Assembly (NCBI GenBank): GCA_028691835.1
Contig: JAQUYN010000025.1
Coordinates: 1 to 32,507 of the forward strand
DNA from: Alphaproteobacteria bacterium
Lineage (GTDB): Bacteria > Pseudomonadota > Alphaproteobacteria > UBA9219
Direction: 5' to 3'
DNA: 32,507 nucleotides
Shown here: piece by piece, positions 7,603 through 15,555 of the stretch
Numbering within the stretch: the stretch's first letter is position 1
Layout: each line of letters starts with the position of its first letter
Notes under the pieces: generated by a model
What the model saw: the letters and a program-made list of their open reading frames with translations, nothing else
What the model was told of the DNA's origin: nothing
The model's database searches: none
Program-made: the position numbers and the translations under genes

Positions 7603-8543
7603 GCGTAGCTCTCCACATCATTTGTTAAGGCAACCGTGAGCATTTGCCCTGCGGCAGTGTTTTTGGCAGCTTGCCAGTTGAAAGAAGCCTGAATGCCTCC
7701 AGCTCCATCAATCGGAAGCTTGGGCTTGGGCAGATAAACCTCGTGCGCGGTAAAGATCAGCGAACGCTCGGCATCAATCGTGTAGCCGAATGACAAAGCC
7801 ACCGCTGTGTTGTCGGTTGCCGCATCAAGAAGCGTTGTGTCCGCAAAGCGCACATCAATTGTTCCCGTGAACGCGGCTACCGTCGGGTCGGCCCCGTCAA
7901 TTTTGCCGTCGTCTCGAATTGTTTCGATCTTTTCGAGATTGTTTGTGTAAGTGAATTGTGCGCCCGTGACGTTGCCAAGCTGTATGCCATCCTTTTTGAC
8001 GCTTCCCTGAAACTGGTTGAAGCGCGTGATGACAAGCTCGGTCGGCGTTCCGCCCAAAGTGGCCGCAGCGCGATCTTCTCCTTGAGCAATGCAGCTCATC
8101 GTCGCCTTTGCCCCACCGGAACGCTCAAAAGAGACCTGCATCGAATTGGCCCGAACGCCGCTATTCATGAAATAGCTGGAGGCTTCCGGCGTTCCGACTT
8201 CCAGCGATAAGCTTGGCAAAGAGGTTGCGCCGGATTTGAAGGTATGAACGTAAGGCGCTTCAATCCCCGTCGTTACGGGTGCACCCAGCAAGGCGCGAAG
8301 CCAATAGCCGATATAACGAAGATCGACAGGCACAACCACGTCGCCTTCGACGTTGATAACGTCACGCATAGGCTGCGCAGGATCGCGGCCTTGCCCCAGA
8401 AGGTCGGACTCAATCAGCCCTTGTTCTGAACCAAGTTGCGAGGAAATAAAGGGAAACTTGATAAAGTCGCTCGATGGCGCAGTGCCATAAACGCTTTCAA
8501 ATTGACCCAATAGCTGCGCGTTCGCGCCGTAGGCTCGTGACAT
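7599..8543 (-). CDS. Major tail tube protein
   Basis: A 314-residue beta-rich protein. Features seen in tail tube subunits (phage_tube_2-like) are the opening SRAYGANAQLLGQFESVYGT, a KFPFISSQLGSEQGLIESD segment, the GYWLRALLGAP motif and a repeated strand-turn pattern. The C-terminal part (residues 180-314) resembles a second copy of the same fold (VTGAQFTYTNNLEKIETIRD), which suggests a duplicated tube domain as found in several long siphovirus tube proteins. It polymerises around the tape measure. A strong Shine-Dalgarno (GGAGG, five bases before the ATG) suits a highly expressed structural protein. It is followed with a 4-base overlap by the G chaperone. Confidence 0.85.
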   Translation of the reverse strand: MSRAYGANAQLLGQFESVYGTAPSSDFIKFPFISSQLGSEQGLIESDLLGQGRDPAQPMRDVINVEGDVVVPVDLRYIGYWLRALLGAPVTTGIEAPYVHTFKSGATSLPSLSLEVGTPEASSYFMNSGVRANSMQVSFERSGGAKATMSCIAQGEDRAAATLGGTPTELVITRFNQFQGSVKKDGIQLGNVTGAQFTYTNNLEKIETIRDDGKIDGADPTVAAFTGTIDVRFADTTLLDAATDNTAVALSFGYTIDAERSLIFTAHEVYLPKPKLPIDGAGGIQASFNWQAAKNTAAGQMLTVALTNDVESYA

Positions 8544-8576
8544 GGTACCTCCAATTTTTAGGGGAAAGAAAAACCG

Positions 8577-9005
8577 CTAACCGAGTTGGCTGGCGGTCAC
8601 ATAGATAAGTTCAATAGGGACAATGGCCGTTTGAACGCTTGGCGCACCCTCGATTGCCAGCGTGTCCGTGTCGGGCGCTTGCGGCGTTACGCGATCACAT
8701 AAACCGCCCAGTGTTGGATCATTTGAGAGAACGGCGGCAATTTCTTGAAACAGTGCACCCATCGTCTGGTTGCGCGTGTCGCCGTCAAGGGCTTGAACAA
8801 AGATTTCAAGCGAGGCCGAATGTTCCCAATAGTAAGAGAGCGGTGAGAGCATGGTTTCGGGTTCGCCTGGGTCACCATCGCGCAAAATCAAAAGACCTTC
8901 TGGCGGGATTCTCTCCGGCAAGGGGTCGTTGCGCAGGATTTTGGGGCCAGAGATTGTCTGCAAGGCTGCAAACAAGGCTTTCAGGATCGTTTCGCGTGTC
9001 GTCAT
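8577..9005 (-). CDS. Minor tail / tail terminator protein (lambda gpU-like position)
   Basis: A 142-residue protein starting MTTRETILKALFAALQTISG. It has a helix at the start, then strands (GLLILRDGDPGEPE) and an ending IVPIELIYVTASQLG. This short alpha/beta profile and the position between the gpZ-like and tail tube genes match tail terminator (gpU-type) proteins that cap the tail and connect it to the head. Its start overlaps the stop of the upstream gene (ATGA). The call rests mainly on gene order and overall shape. Confidence 0.65.
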   Translation of the reverse strand: MTTRETILKALFAALQTISGPKILRNDPLPERIPPEGLLILRDGDPGEPETMLSPLSYYWEHSASLEIFVQALDGDTRNQTMGALFQEIAAVLSNDPTLGGLCDRVTPQAPDTDTLAIEGAPSVQTAIVPIELIYVTASQLG

Positions 9006-9646
9006 GTGTCAGATGACTCTTTCCAGTTTTCAATCACGAGCGGTTCAAGGTTGTTGCTCCACTTTGCCACCGCGCACTTTACGTCGAGGCGTTTTTTCAA
9101 GGAGACCTGCGGGATAAGAACGAACATCGGCACGGTTGTTTGGCCCTTACTCGTTTTGGCTTTTGCAAACCCGCCGCGCTTGCCTTTTCGCGCCCGCATG
9201 TTCTCGGCAATAAGGATCGGGTTGTTGCCGCCCGTGCGTTTGACAAAAACAAGCTTTTGCTTGTTGTGTTCTTCCCAGTTTTTTGGGGTAAGTTTGCGCC
9301 GTCCCGCCAACTTGCCTGCTGCGGGGAGAGGGATCGGGAGATAAGCGCCCGTGTGTGAGCGAATGATGGCTCCCGTATCAAAGACGGTGATAATCTGCGG
9401 TGCGTTGCTCCAAACAAAACCAGCCGTATTCAGGCTCATCCTGCCCTTGGGGTACGTCTTGCCGCGCCACGTAAAGGCCAGCTTTTTGCCAAGCCCTGCG
9501 CCTGTCACCTGATCGCGCAATTCCGTTTTGAGATGATCCGTTGTTTCGCGGACACCCAGCGTTACGGCACGTTCTGCTGCTGCGACTTCCTGTTTCATGA
9601 TCTTTTCAAGATCACCGCGCAGGGCGACAAACAAACGTGGGTTCAT
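9002..9646 (-). CDS. Tail completion protein (lambda gpZ-like / DUF6441-like)
   Basis: The chosen ATG at 9646 overlaps the upstream stop (ATGA), giving 214 residues; the frame is open to another start at 9670, which would overlap its neighbour more. The protein has a helical N-terminus (LEKIMKQEVAAAERAVTLGV) and a basic middle rich in Lys/Arg/Gly (TWRGKTYPKGRMSLN, NMRARKGKRGGFAKAK). The C-terminus is predicted helical with aromatic residues. Phage minor tail proteins in the gpZ/gpU neighbourhood have this form. They act at the head-proximal end of the tail. DUF6441 is my best guess for the family; I cannot verify it without a profile search. Confidence 0.6.
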   Translation of the reverse strand: MNPRLFVALRGDLEKIMKQEVAAAERAVTLGVRETTDHLKTELRDQVTGAGLGKKLAFTWRGKTYPKGRMSLNTAGFVWSNAPQIITVFDTGAIIRSHTGAYLPIPLPAAGKLAGRRKLTPKNWEEHNKQKLVFVKRTGGNNPILIAENMRARKGKRGGFAKAKTSKGQTTVPMFVLIPQVSLKKRLDVKCAVAKWSNNLEPLVIENWKESSDT

Positions 9647-9954
9647 AAAGGAACCACGTTTAATGTCCAAACCAGCCGCTCACGGTCAGCCGTCGGCTCG
9701 GATTGCACCTGATAGGTCACGCCATCCACCGTGAGCCTGTCTCCCACTTGTGGCGCAGGAACATCGGATGCTTGCACGTCAAAGATATGTGTCTCGCTGT
9801 GGATTTGCGCATCGCCAAAGCTTGTCAGCGTATCCGGCTGTTTGGCGATAACGCGCACAGGTTTTGTTTCTGCGCTCCCGATAGAAAGGTAAGCAGCGTC
9901 CTTTGCAAGATGAGGGTCAGCAAAGAACGCTGCTATGGCTGCGGCAAAAGCCAT
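9643..9954 (-). CDS. Head-tail connector (lambda gpFII-like)
   Basis: A 103-residue protein located directly after the major capsid gene, sharing a TAATG with its stop. The N-terminal helix (MAFAAAIAAFFADPHLAKDA) is followed by a beta barrel-like part with RVIAKQPDTL, a VGDRLTVDGVTYQV hairpin and a short C-terminal strand (LVWTLNVVPL). This matches the gpFII connector fold and its place in lambda-like heads, where it forms the surface to which the tail binds. The last bases overlap the next gene's start. Assignment is by shape and order. Confidence 0.7.
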   Translation of the reverse strand: MAFAAAIAAFFADPHLAKDAAYLSIGSAETKPVRVIAKQPDTLTSFGDAQIHSETHIFDVQASDVPAPQVGDRLTVDGVTYQVQSEPTADRERLVWTLNVVPL

Positions 9955-10961
9955 TAAGCCACACCCTTAATCAGCACCTTTGGACGGGTGCAGATTGGCA
10001 GAGGGTTGGCTTGTGTGTGAAGTTTGACCCAGCGTCCGAACTCCATATCGACGGCCTGTTTTGCATAACGGGGCAAACCGATAGTGTTGACCGTTTCAAC
10101 AAAATCCGCAGGCGCGTTGTATTGCCGGAAAAGGCCCTGTACCCCAACGGGGAACAAACGGACTTCGCCGTCTTCAATGGAACACCCGCTGCCGCCGTGA
10201 TATTCCTCAAAGACGATGCCCGCGTAGTCAAACTGACCACGCGCTTGACCGCGCCTTAAGAAGATGCCCTCCTGAAAACGATCATAAGCCGCTGTGACTT
10301 CCTCATGCGTAACCAGCGCGTCAAAGAAGCTGGCCGAGCAGAAAGCATGGATATGATCGTAAGGAACCGCCCCAAGCGCGTTTTCCATTGTGCGCTTGAT
10401 TTGGTGGCACAGCTTTTTGATCGCGCCGTTGGCAGGGTTGGTGTTGTCGAGATCAAAATCCACGTCACTATTGGCCTCAACATTGAACTCGTCGAAGAGG
10501 TTATAAAGAACGCTTACCCCATCCGCGTCGATAACCTCGCCCTTGATTGCGCCAAGACGCAAATTTTCAAGGGTAAGGTCGTGTTTTGCGGCCATCTCCC
10601 CAAGGCGTTCATTCACGACGGTTTGAACGCTTTGAACAGCGGTTTCGCTGCCAAACTCCCGAACGCCTTGGACTTCATCGGCAAGGATGGTGTCTTCAAG
10701 TGTCAAGTGCGTGGTTAGCAAAGAACGGGCTTTGCGTTTGTTGTGCTTATTTTGTGTTGCGGGCGCACCACGGGGCGAAGTTGGGATCAGCTCAAGCGAA
10801 CCTTCCTTTTCTTCAATCATGATGGAGATTGTCGAAACCCCGCTTTCCCTGAAAAGGCCAAGCTGTCCGACTTGTCCAGGGAGATAGGGCATTTTGTTGA
10901 TGGCATCGGTCAGTGACGTGACCGAAAACGCATCATTTGAGAAAATATCAAGCATAGGCAT
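9954..10961 (-). CDS. Major capsid protein, lambda gpE family
   Basis: 335 residues from the ATG at 10961, which has AAGGA about nine bases upstream; the frame extends to 10982 but without a comparable site. The sequence fits the lambda gpE family of HK97-fold capsid proteins: MLDIFSNDAFSVTSLTDAIN at the N-terminus, then the FRESGVSTISIMIEEKEGSL segment, a long helix (LGEMAAKHDLTLENLRLGAI) and a C-terminal part with GRWVKLHTQANPLPICTRPK. Length is close to lambda E (341). It forms the capsid shell together with the upstream decoration protein, and would be shaped by the S49 protease and scaffold encoded further upstream. A hairpin and U-run separate it from the decoration gene. Confidence 0.95.
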   Translation of the reverse strand: MPMLDIFSNDAFSVTSLTDAINKMPYLPGQVGQLGLFRESGVSTISIMIEEKEGSLELIPTSPRGAPATQNKHNKRKARSLLTTHLTLEDTILADEVQGVREFGSETAVQSVQTVVNERLGEMAAKHDLTLENLRLGAIKGEVIDADGVSVLYNLFDEFNVEANSDVDFDLDNTNPANGAIKKLCHQIKRTMENALGAVPYDHIHAFCSASFFDALVTHEEVTAAYDRFQEGIFLRRGQARGQFDYAGIVFEEYHGGSGCSIEDGEVRLFPVGVQGLFRQYNAPADFVETVNTIGLPRYAKQAVDMEFGRWVKLHTQANPLPICTRPKVLIKGVA

Positions 10962-10984
10962 AAGAGGCTTTCCTTTCTGCATAG

Positions 10985-11018
10985 AAAAAGCCCCGCACTT
11001 TTGAAAAGCACGGGGCTT
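10985..11018 (-). terminator. Intrinsic-terminator-like hairpin between decoration and capsid genes
   Basis: The stem AAGCCCCG (10988-10995) pairs with CGGGGCTT (11011-11018), with two mismatches and a further four pairs inside. On the minus strand it is followed by a T run (complement of 10985-10989). It lies between two highly expressed head genes, so it is more likely a partial terminator or an RNA-stability element that adjusts their ratio than a full stop. Confidence 0.6.
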
Positions 11019-11037
11019 GATTGGTGGTTAAGGCGTG

Positions 11038-11688
11038 TTAGAGCGCAGACCTTGCTAGGATCACTTGCTTTCTGAACTCGGAAAGTGCGACGGCTTTTTG
11101 AACATCCGTAGCGCCTGTGAACCAGATCAGCTCGGCCTCATTGACTTCCGCATGGCGGGAGATGATGACGGCTTCCTTGTCCCCATCGGTTGCGTCCACA
11201 TTGTCCAGCAAAAGGGCAACTGGCGTTTGCGAACCATCGGTGTTGGCGGGATTGTATTCCTTGTACTTTCCTGATCCCGCCGAGACCGTAATGGTGAAGA
11301 CATCACCCGCTGCAAAGTCAGTGGAACCCGCCGTCAGGGTGAAATTAATCTCCCCTGCGAAGGCCGCGCCGACTTCTGCCGATCCAATGGTTACGCCATC
11401 GGGATCTTCGACCGAGAAAGTTCCAGCGCCCGTGGCTGGCTCAATGCAGGTGATTTTGTAATCCCCCACCTTTGCGCCTGTACCGACGGATACGCTTGAA
11501 AGCGCCCCATCGCCCGTATTGCCGGAAGAGGCTGCGCCGGAGGCTGTACCAACCGACACCTTGCCAAGAACATGACCCGCCTTGAGGTTTTGCCCTGCAA
11601 GAATGGTCACGGTCTCCCGCGAGATTGTACCTTCGCCCTCTGTCACGAGGAACTCGGCTTTATGTTGACCTTCTGTAACTTCTGTCAT
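11038..11688 (-). CDS. Capsid decoration protein (lambda gpD-like, with inserted domain)
   Basis: A 216-residue protein, about twice lambda D (110). The N-terminal part (FLVTEGEGTISRETVTILAG followed by QNLKAGHVLGKV) and the C-terminal part (QTPVALLLDNVDATDGDKEA, then AVIISRHAEVNEAELIWF) together form the gpD-like fold. The stretch from about residue 60 to 145 (ASGAASSGNTGDGALSSVSV, then a strand-rich FTLTAGSTDFAAGDVFTITV) looks like an inserted Ser/Gly/Thr-rich beta domain. Such insertions occur in many bacterial phage D proteins and probably project from the capsid surface. The gene has AAGGAG eight bases before the ATG, among the strongest sites here, suiting a protein needed in hundreds of copies. 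Confidence 0.85.
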   Translation of the reverse strand: MTEVTEGQHKAEFLVTEGEGTISRETVTILAGQNLKAGHVLGKVSVGTASGAASSGNTGDGALSSVSVGTGAKVGDYKITCIEPATGAGTFSVEDPDGVTIGSAEVGAAFAGEINFTLTAGSTDFAAGDVFTITVSAGSGKYKEYNPANTDGSQTPVALLLDNVDATDGDKEAVIISRHAEVNEAELIWFTGATDVQKAVALSEFRKQVILARSAL

Positions 11689-11747
11689 GGTTTAGGCTCC
11701 TTTTTTGGTTGAACGCGACTACTCTGTGACCGACGTATGCACGTCGC

Positions 11748-12113
11748 TCACAACCGTGACTGCGTTTTTGTGTTATTGCGTGATGCGTAGATTGCCGCCG
11801 TGTCGATTTTTGCCTCACCGGACGGCGTGGGGGCTGGCACATGCCCTGTGATGGCCGTGGCTTCAGCCTGTTTGGCTTTGCTTTCCAGCAGGGCCTTCCG
11901 TACCTCGGCAACCGGAACGGTCTTTTTGATAAAGGCCTCTGCCTTTTCAGGTGCTCCTGCCAAAGAGCAAAGGTCTTGCACTTCGGTCATGTAGGCTTGG
12001 GCTTCTGCAAAACCTTCGGCTTTGGCCTGTTTGAGAAGTTCCTCTTGCGAGGCCGCGACATCCAGTGCTTGTTCTTGCGCTAGGGGAGTCGGTGTTTCTT
12101 CGGCTTGTGTCAT
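11748..12113 (-). CDS. Nested scaffold protein (lambda Nu3-like internal start)
   Basis: An in-frame ATG at 12113 inside the S49 gene begins MTQAEETPTPLAQEQALDVA and gives a 121-residue helical, acidic protein. It has its own Shine-Dalgarno, AAAGGA eight to nine bases upstream (around 12122-12127), stronger than that of the long form. The ATG falls exactly at the border between protease and scaffold parts. This mirrors lambda C/Nu3, where the scaffold is made separately in excess from within the protease gene. Production of the short form is inferred from the site. Confidence 0.75.
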   Translation of the reverse strand: MTQAEETPTPLAQEQALDVAASQEELLKQAKAEGFAEAQAYMTEVQDLCSLAGAPEKAEAFIKKTVPVAEVRKALLESKAKQAEATAITGHVPAPTPSGEAKIDTAAIYASRNNTKTQSRL

Positions 12114-12980
12114 GAAAACATCCTTTCTGTTGGGTGGGGTTGAGAGAAGAGAAGAAAGATCGGCCAGCGCCACCTCAAAGGTGCCGATTTTGTCGGCAAG
12201 GCCTGCGCTCACAGCGTTATCGCCAAAAAAGAGCGAGGCTTCCGTTTGACGAACAGTCTTTGCATCAAGCCCGCGACCTGTTGCGACGCATTGAATGAAC
12301 ATGGCGTAGATGCGGTTCACTTCTTTTTGCAAAGCGTTTCGTGCTGGATCGGCCAAAGGTTTATGAGGAGAGTAATCGTCTTTATGATCGCCTGCGAAAA
12401 TGGCCGTATATTTGAGGCCTTCGTCTTCATCCGCTTGGCTTTGATCGAGATGGACGGCAATCACGCCGATAGAGCCAACACCGCCCGTGCGCGAGACGTA
12501 GATACGCTGAGCGGATGCCGCCAACGCAAAGGCTGCGGAAAAGGCTTCTTCATTGGCAACAGCCCAGACGGGTTTCTCCTGCCGCGCCGCATAAATCTGA
12601 TCGGCCAGATCAAACACGCCGCCCGCTTCACCCCCTGGGCTATCAATATCAAGCAAGATTGCCCGCACAGATGGATCAGAAACCGCGCCAGCCAATTGCG
12701 CTGAAAGCTCGGCATAGCTAGTTAAACCGCTTAAAGCTTCCAGACCCACCGTGCGCCGGACAAGCGTTCCAAGGATAGGAATAATGGCAACGCCATCACC
12801 TGTGACCTCATAGTTGCGCGTCTTTTTAGGAACTGTATCTATCGCAGTCGCGGTTGCGCGAAGCGCAGAGCAGTCGCGATCAAACTTAGGAGCAAGAATG
12901 CCCAAGATCACTTCCAGCTTGGCGTGGCTAATCATGAGGGGCGCAGAAAAGATGCGTCCTGCGATATGGGGCAAGATCAT
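11748..12980 (-). CDS. S49 capsid maturation protease (lambda gpC-like) with C-terminal scaffold
   Basis: A 410-residue protein. Residues 60-260 are a SppA/S49 protease domain: the LLDIDSPGGEAGG oxyanion segment at 109-121, the nucleophile S148 in EEAFSAAFALA, the G166-G167 and IGVIAVH segment, and the candidate general base K200 in AGDHKDDYSPHKPL. Residues 290-410 are Ala/Glu/Gln/Lys-rich and helical, the scaffold part. In lambda, gpC and its co-terminal scaffold Nu3 guide capsid assembly and processing. Here the same arrangement exists, with an internal start at M290. The start overlaps the portal stop by 4 bases (ATGA). The active site looks intact. Confidence 0.92.
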   Translation of the reverse strand: MILPHIAGRIFSAPLMISHAKLEVILGILAPKFDRDCSALRATATAIDTVPKKTRNYEVTGDGVAIIPILGTLVRRTVGLEALSGLTSYAELSAQLAGAVSDPSVRAILLDIDSPGGEAGGVFDLADQIYAARQEKPVWAVANEEAFSAAFALAASAQRIYVSRTGGVGSIGVIAVHLDQSQADEDEGLKYTAIFAGDHKDDYSPHKPLADPARNALQKEVNRIYAMFIQCVATGRGLDAKTVRQTEASLFFGDNAVSAGLADKIGTFEVALADLSSLLSTPPNRKDVFMTQAEETPTPLAQEQALDVAASQEELLKQAKAEGFAEAQAYMTEVQDLCSLAGAPEKAEAFIKKTVPVAEVRKALLESKAKQAEATAITGHVPAPTPSGEAKIDTAAIYASRNNTKTQSRL

Positions 12981-14521
12981 GCGTTTTCGTCTTTCTCTTC
13001 GGGATTGTCGGAAGGCTTGTCTTCGGCGTTTTCGTCCGGCTCTTTGTTCTCGTCGGGCGTATCTTCCGTTCCAGCTTTGGGCGCGTCCGATGTTGTGCCT
13101 GTCTTGATGCCAAGCTTTTTCTTTCGCGCATTATCCTCGGCAATACGTTGATAGGTCTCATCGACGTTATTGCCTTCGGCTTCAATAATGTCGCTTGGCG
13201 CTTTCCAGCCCATTTCTTGCGCGATCTTTTCAGCCTGACGGTCTTTAAGAGGATCGACCCATTCCCAGCGCGGCTTGATCCATTTGACCCTGTTATAAGG
13301 GCGCGGGTTTCGAACAAATTGAGGGAGACGCAGCGCCCCAGACAGCACAGCGGTTTCCAGCCAGCGCCGCCAGACCGGACGGCATAGCTGGTAAATCATG
13401 GTCATTTCTTGGAACTGATTCAAACGGCGGCGAAACTCGACGGTGCCGGCTCTCGTGCTTGAATAATTGGCTGACTTAAGATCGCCCGTCACATTGGCAT
13501 AAGGAACGCCCAGCGCCGCTGAAATGGCCAAGAGGGTGCGATATTGAAAGACCTCATAAGAGCCGCCAACATCCGCAGGGGATGAGAACTTAATGTCTTC
13601 GCCTGGCAACAAAACCTGCATTGTGCCAGGGGAAAGACCTGCAATGGCAGAGCCGTTTTCATCAGCATCGCCTTCACCGATCAATTTGTCTTCCGGTGAA
13701 TCCTTGGTGATGAACCCAGCGAAGAGAGCCGCGACCTTCTTGCGATCCAGTTCCGCATCGTCATATTGGTCGAGCAAAAACAGCTTAACCAGCGCAGGCG
13801 CAATCCAAGGAACGCCTCGGATTTGTCCAGGGCGCTGCGGGCGGTAGATATGAAGAACCTCCGAAGCCGGAACGCGCACAATCTCACCTGTATTGCCGTT
13901 TTCCGTGCTGTCCCCTGGATGCTTGCGATAGAAATGATAGGCAACACGCTTGCCGATCCCGTTAAACTCGATCCCGCACCGGATGCTGTTGCCTCTGGCT
14001 CCCATTTCTGTTTTGGAGAGCGGCAACATCTCGCTTTCCAAAAGCTGAAGCTGCAAAGGAACGGAAAGCCCGTCAGATTCCCGCCGAGGCCGAAAGCGAA
14101 TAAAACACTCGCCAGCTTCAAAGAGAGCATGGGCGATAAGTGCCTGCATCCCGAAAAAATCTATCAGCCCATCGGCGTCGGCCTCTAGCGCCCAATCTTT
14201 CCAAAGCTGAATAATCTCGTCTTTCAACACTTCGTCTTCAATCAGGCACGAAGGGCGGATGCCATCGCCAATGGCATTTGAAACAAAGCTATTCGCCGCA
14301 TTAGATGCGTAAGGGTTAGAGCGCACAATCTGCCGCGCCCGTGCCCGCAGCAGGTCGCCACCGCTTGAGACAAGGCCGTTGATATTCTGCTCGGTTGCTT
14401 TCCACGCAATAAGCCTGCGCTTGGCCATCGCACCTTCAAAGCCGCCCGACAAAGCAGACATGGACAATCGTCCGGTGGCAGCGTATTTGGCCGCTGCCCC
14501 GATACGGGAAAACAGATTCAT
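12977..14521 (-). CDS. Portal protein, lambda gpB family
   Basis: A 514-residue protein that fits the lambda-family portal: an N-terminal Arg-rich segment (RLIAWKATEQNINGLVSSGG, then DLLRARARQIVRSNPYASNA) and the conserved GDGIRP motif. The central crown/stem region has LLESEMLP, NSIRCGIEFN and HIYRPQRPGQIRGVPWIAPA, followed by the TYR-type FQYRTLLAISAALGVPYANV motif and SANYSSTRAG. The last 60 residues are acidic and disordered-looking. It forms the dodecameric DNA channel at one capsid vertex. AAGGA lies eight bases before the start. It directly follows gpW and overlaps the S49 gene. The terminase that normally precedes this block is not in the window. Confidence 0.95.
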   Translation of the reverse strand: MNLFSRIGAAAKYAATGRLSMSALSGGFEGAMAKRRLIAWKATEQNINGLVSSGGDLLRARARQIVRSNPYASNAANSFVSNAIGDGIRPSCLIEDEVLKDEIIQLWKDWALEADADGLIDFFGMQALIAHALFEAGECFIRFRPRRESDGLSVPLQLQLLESEMLPLSKTEMGARGNSIRCGIEFNGIGKRVAYHFYRKHPGDSTENGNTGEIVRVPASEVLHIYRPQRPGQIRGVPWIAPALVKLFLLDQYDDAELDRKKVAALFAGFITKDSPEDKLIGEGDADENGSAIAGLSPGTMQVLLPGEDIKFSSPADVGGSYEVFQYRTLLAISAALGVPYANVTGDLKSANYSSTRAGTVEFRRRLNQFQEMTMIYQLCRPVWRRWLETAVLSGALRLPQFVRNPRPYNRVKWIKPRWEWVDPLKDRQAEKIAQEMGWKAPSDIIEAEGNNVDETYQRIAEDNARKKKLGIKTGTTSDAPKAGTEDTPDENKEPDENAEDKPSDNPEEKDENA

Positions 14522-14534
14522 GGGGAAATCCTTC

Positions 14535-14741
14535 TTACAGGTCTTTTTCGGCGTAAATCTTGATCTGGCGCGTCATTGGCTTGCCGCTATCCCGCGCCAA
14601 ACCTTGCTCAACCTCGGCCAAAGCCGCTTTTAGCTCGGCCATCGTGCGGTATTGAACGGTCTTGCCGTCGTAGGACAGGCTCAATACGCCGCTTGCGATT
14701 GCGGCCTTCAAAGCATCGCGTTGCGTCGTCGTGTAAGTCAT
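14535..14741 (-). CDS. Head-tail joining protein gpW
   Basis: From the ATG at 14741 the protein has 68 residues, exactly the length of lambda gpW. A Shine-Dalgarno GGAGG sits seven bases before it, whereas the longer frame starting at 14759 has none. The two-helix plus hairpin pattern of gpW is visible: TQRDALKAAIASGVLSLSYD, then GKTVQYRTMAELKAALAEVE. The ending is basic. gpW binds under the portal after DNA packaging and is needed before the tail can attach. In lambda the order is terminase A, W, B; here W and B are present but A is missing. Confidence 0.9.
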   Translation of the reverse strand: MTYTTTQRDALKAAIASGVLSLSYDGKTVQYRTMAELKAALAEVEQGLARDSGKPMTRQIKIYAEKDL

Positions 14742-14866
14742 CGCGATGCCTCCATTCAAAACTGTGATGAAAGTTTAAAAGAGCCTTGCGTGGCTGGTGC
14801 TGCGCGTTATGCTGCCGCACCTTTTTAAGAACGGGTTTTGCAGTGATTATTTTTGTTTTTAACAAA

Positions 14867-14886
14867 CCGCCACTTTTTACAGGCGG
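14867..14886. terminator. Short GC hairpin between gpW and the methylase-like gene
   Basis: CCGCC and GGCGG pair around a ten-base loop. On the minus strand the stem is followed by TTTGTT, so it resembles a weak terminator that would insulate the phage block from anything to its right. If real, the phage genes need their own promoter in the 120 bases between here and gpW; I see no convincing promoter. Confidence 0.3.
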
Positions 14887-14892
14887 TCACGC

Positions 14893-15555
14893 ATGAGGGC
14901 TGCAACCTCTCATGCTGCAAACCTCAAAAAACTCATAGAAGAAACGTCCCGTCGGCATAACACTTGGCAAGTGTTTCATGATTTTGTCGCTATGTCCGCG
15001 ATTAGCATCCGCAACGCCACCGATCCAAGAGAGCGCGAAAAGTACGAACAGCAATATCTCGACATTGTGAAAAGGTATGACAGGGAGGAAGTCGATAGGT
15101 TCCCCCTTATGCTGGCGCATTTGGTCGGCGCTCTTGAAAATGACCTATCCGACGTTCTCGGCCAGCTATTCAGCGAATTAGAGTTGGGCAATAAATGGAA
15201 GGGCCAGTTCTTCACCCCCGATGATGTCTGCCGCCTTATGGCCAAGATTACCTACGGCGAAGACCTGAAAGAAAAACTCAAAACCCAGCCCTATATCTCG
15301 GTTCAGGAACCAGCCGTCGGCGGCGGAGCTATGATAATCGCCCTAGCCCGTGAAATGAGGGATCAAGGCATTAACTATCAAAAGGGGCTTCAGGTCACGG
15401 CCATCGACATAGACCTCCGCGCCGTCCACATGGCTTATCTGCAATTCTCGCTCTTCCACATCCCCTCCGTTGTCATCCACGGCGACACCATCCGCCTTGA
15501 AACCTATTCCGAATGGCGCACGCCAGCCGCGATTTGGCACGGATCAATTCGTTAA
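14893..15555 (+). CDS. N6-adenine methylase-like protein, probably truncated
   Basis: A 220-residue protein with the N-terminal helical part of type I-like N6 methylases and GQFFTPDDVCRLMAKIT, typical of HsdM-like proteins. It then has a SAM-binding motif (VQEPAVGGGAMIIALA, in place of DPACGSGG) and TAIDIDLRAVHMAYLQFSLF. The catalytic (N/D)PP(Y/F) motif is absent. Related mobile-element proteins of this size also lack it and end soon after a W.TPAH motif; here the end reads WRTPAAIWHGSIR and then stops. The stop lies within the first bases of repeat copy 1, so the original 3' end has probably been replaced by recombination. Activity is doubtful. It occupies the place where the terminase would be expected, on the opposite strand. 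Confidence 0.7.
   Translation: MRAATSHAANLKKLIEETSRRHNTWQVFHDFVAMSAISIRNATDPREREKYEQQYLDIVKRYDREEVDRFPLMLAHLVGALENDLSDVLGQLFSELELGNKWKGQFFTPDDVCRLMAKITYGEDLKEKLKTQPYISVQEPAVGGGAMIIALAREMRDQGINYQKGLQVTAIDIDLRAVHMAYLQFSLFHIPSVVIHGDTIRLETYSEWRTPAAIWHGSIR

Noticed and set aside
14608-14865. 85-codon minus-strand frame as a terminase remnant
   Set aside because: It overlaps gpW in another frame and shows no terminase motif; basic composition is an out-of-frame effect.
14893-15555. Full restriction-modification system
   Set aside because: Only a short methylase-like gene without the catalytic NPPY motif; no restriction or specificity subunit nearby.
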